Positions 14,631-14,830 of a stretch of 14,830 nucleotides of DNA are shown here, piece by piece. The DNA is taken from positions 1-14,830 of the forward strand of contig JANPJV010000070.1 in assembly GCA_031425695.1 (NCBI GenBank). Direction: 5' to 3'. The translations under genes were made by a program, and so were the position numbers. The stretch is from JANPJV01 sp031425695 (GTDB lineage Bacteria > Pseudomonadota > Gammaproteobacteria > Xanthomonadales > SZUA-5). Numbering within the stretch: the stretch's first letter is position 1; every line of letters begins with the position of its first letter. Below the pieces are notes generated by a model. It searched no databases. It was not told the origin of the DNA and saw only the letters and a list, made by a program, of their open reading frames with translations.

Positions 14631-14719
14631 GCCGCAGTGCGCGCGGCTTTATCGCGCGCTCTGCGGCGCCTTCCCGCGATGGATTGCCGCAGAGCCGCTA
14701 CGCGGCACTACGGCCTACG
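14623..14719. repeat. Family C foldback repeat, complete copy
   Basis: End arms CGTAGGCCGCAGTGC (14626-14640) and GCACTACGGCCTACG (14705-14719) pair at 14 of 15 positions. Both ends read GTAG inward, like the head of a REP unit. Inside are GCGCG...CGCGC and a perfect 8-bp pair, TCTGCGGC and GCCGCAGA. It overlaps the stop codon of the MFS gene. Confidence 0.75.
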
Positions 14720-14769
14720 TATCGGGTGCGATTGTGCCAATCCCAACACCCGCTCGATCCGTTCCGCCA

Positions 14770-14830
14770 GCGCGTAGGCCGCTGTGCGCGCGGCTTTATC
14801 GCGCGCTCTGCGGCGCCTTCCCGCGGTGGA
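14770..14830. repeat. Family C foldback repeat, second copy, cut by the window edge
   Basis: The 61 bases at 14770-14830 match 14623-14683 with only two differences (at copy positions equivalent to 14636 and 14679). The copies are in direct orientation with starts 147 bp apart. The sequence between them (14720-14769) shows no gene. Confidence 0.8.

Overview
The window looks like chromosomal DNA from a GC-rich gammaproteobacterium, most likely of the Lysobacterales (Xanthomonadales) such as a Rhodanobacteraceae/Dokdonella-like lineage. This placement is an inference. It rests on the strong G/C bias at third codon positions, a secreted protein ending in the residues NGFE, the small lysine-rich 'plasmid stabilization' protein, the glycine-zipper protein family, and several families of short foldback repeats headed by GTGG/GTAG-like tetranucleotides. 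No tRNA, rRNA, CRISPR array, transposase or phage gene was found.

Layout. Positions 78-3168 (minus strand) hold a two-gene unit for exported proteins: a beta-helix-like protein, then a protein with 14 delta-60/DUF5122 repeats. A repeat cluster follows, then a second minus-strand pair (DUF4142 protein and a 60-residue basic protein). At 4543-5729 two plus-strand genes encode OsmC and a glycine-zipper protein; the second has a near-perfect sigma-54 (-24/-12) promoter. A strong hairpin separates it from a convergent five-helix membrane protein. At 6357-6674 is a gene-free foldback element. The minus strand then carries ada (6684-7772) and an MBOAT O-acyltransferase/SGNH-like pair (7923-10485), probably for acylating a cell-surface or secreted glycan. 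The plus strand from 10745 carries an ABC exporter, a DUF192 lipoprotein and an MFS transporter.

The genes are mostly separate housekeeping or stress modules: alkylation repair (Ada), peroxide detoxification (OsmC), envelope modification (MBOAT/SGNH) and efflux (ABC, MFS). I see no single large system. The striking feature is the density of short inverted repeats. At least six kinds of foldback element occur, and most begin within about 30 nt of a stop codon. One kind (family A) occurs as inverted pairs at several sites. A single unit of it lies in frame inside the ABC exporter gene, in the linker between the membrane and ATPase domains. Comparing copies shows compensatory changes that keep the 8-bp stem paired, which is good internal evidence that the structure is maintained. 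The family resembles REP/REPIN sequences mobilised by RAYT transposases, although no RAYT gene lies in this window.
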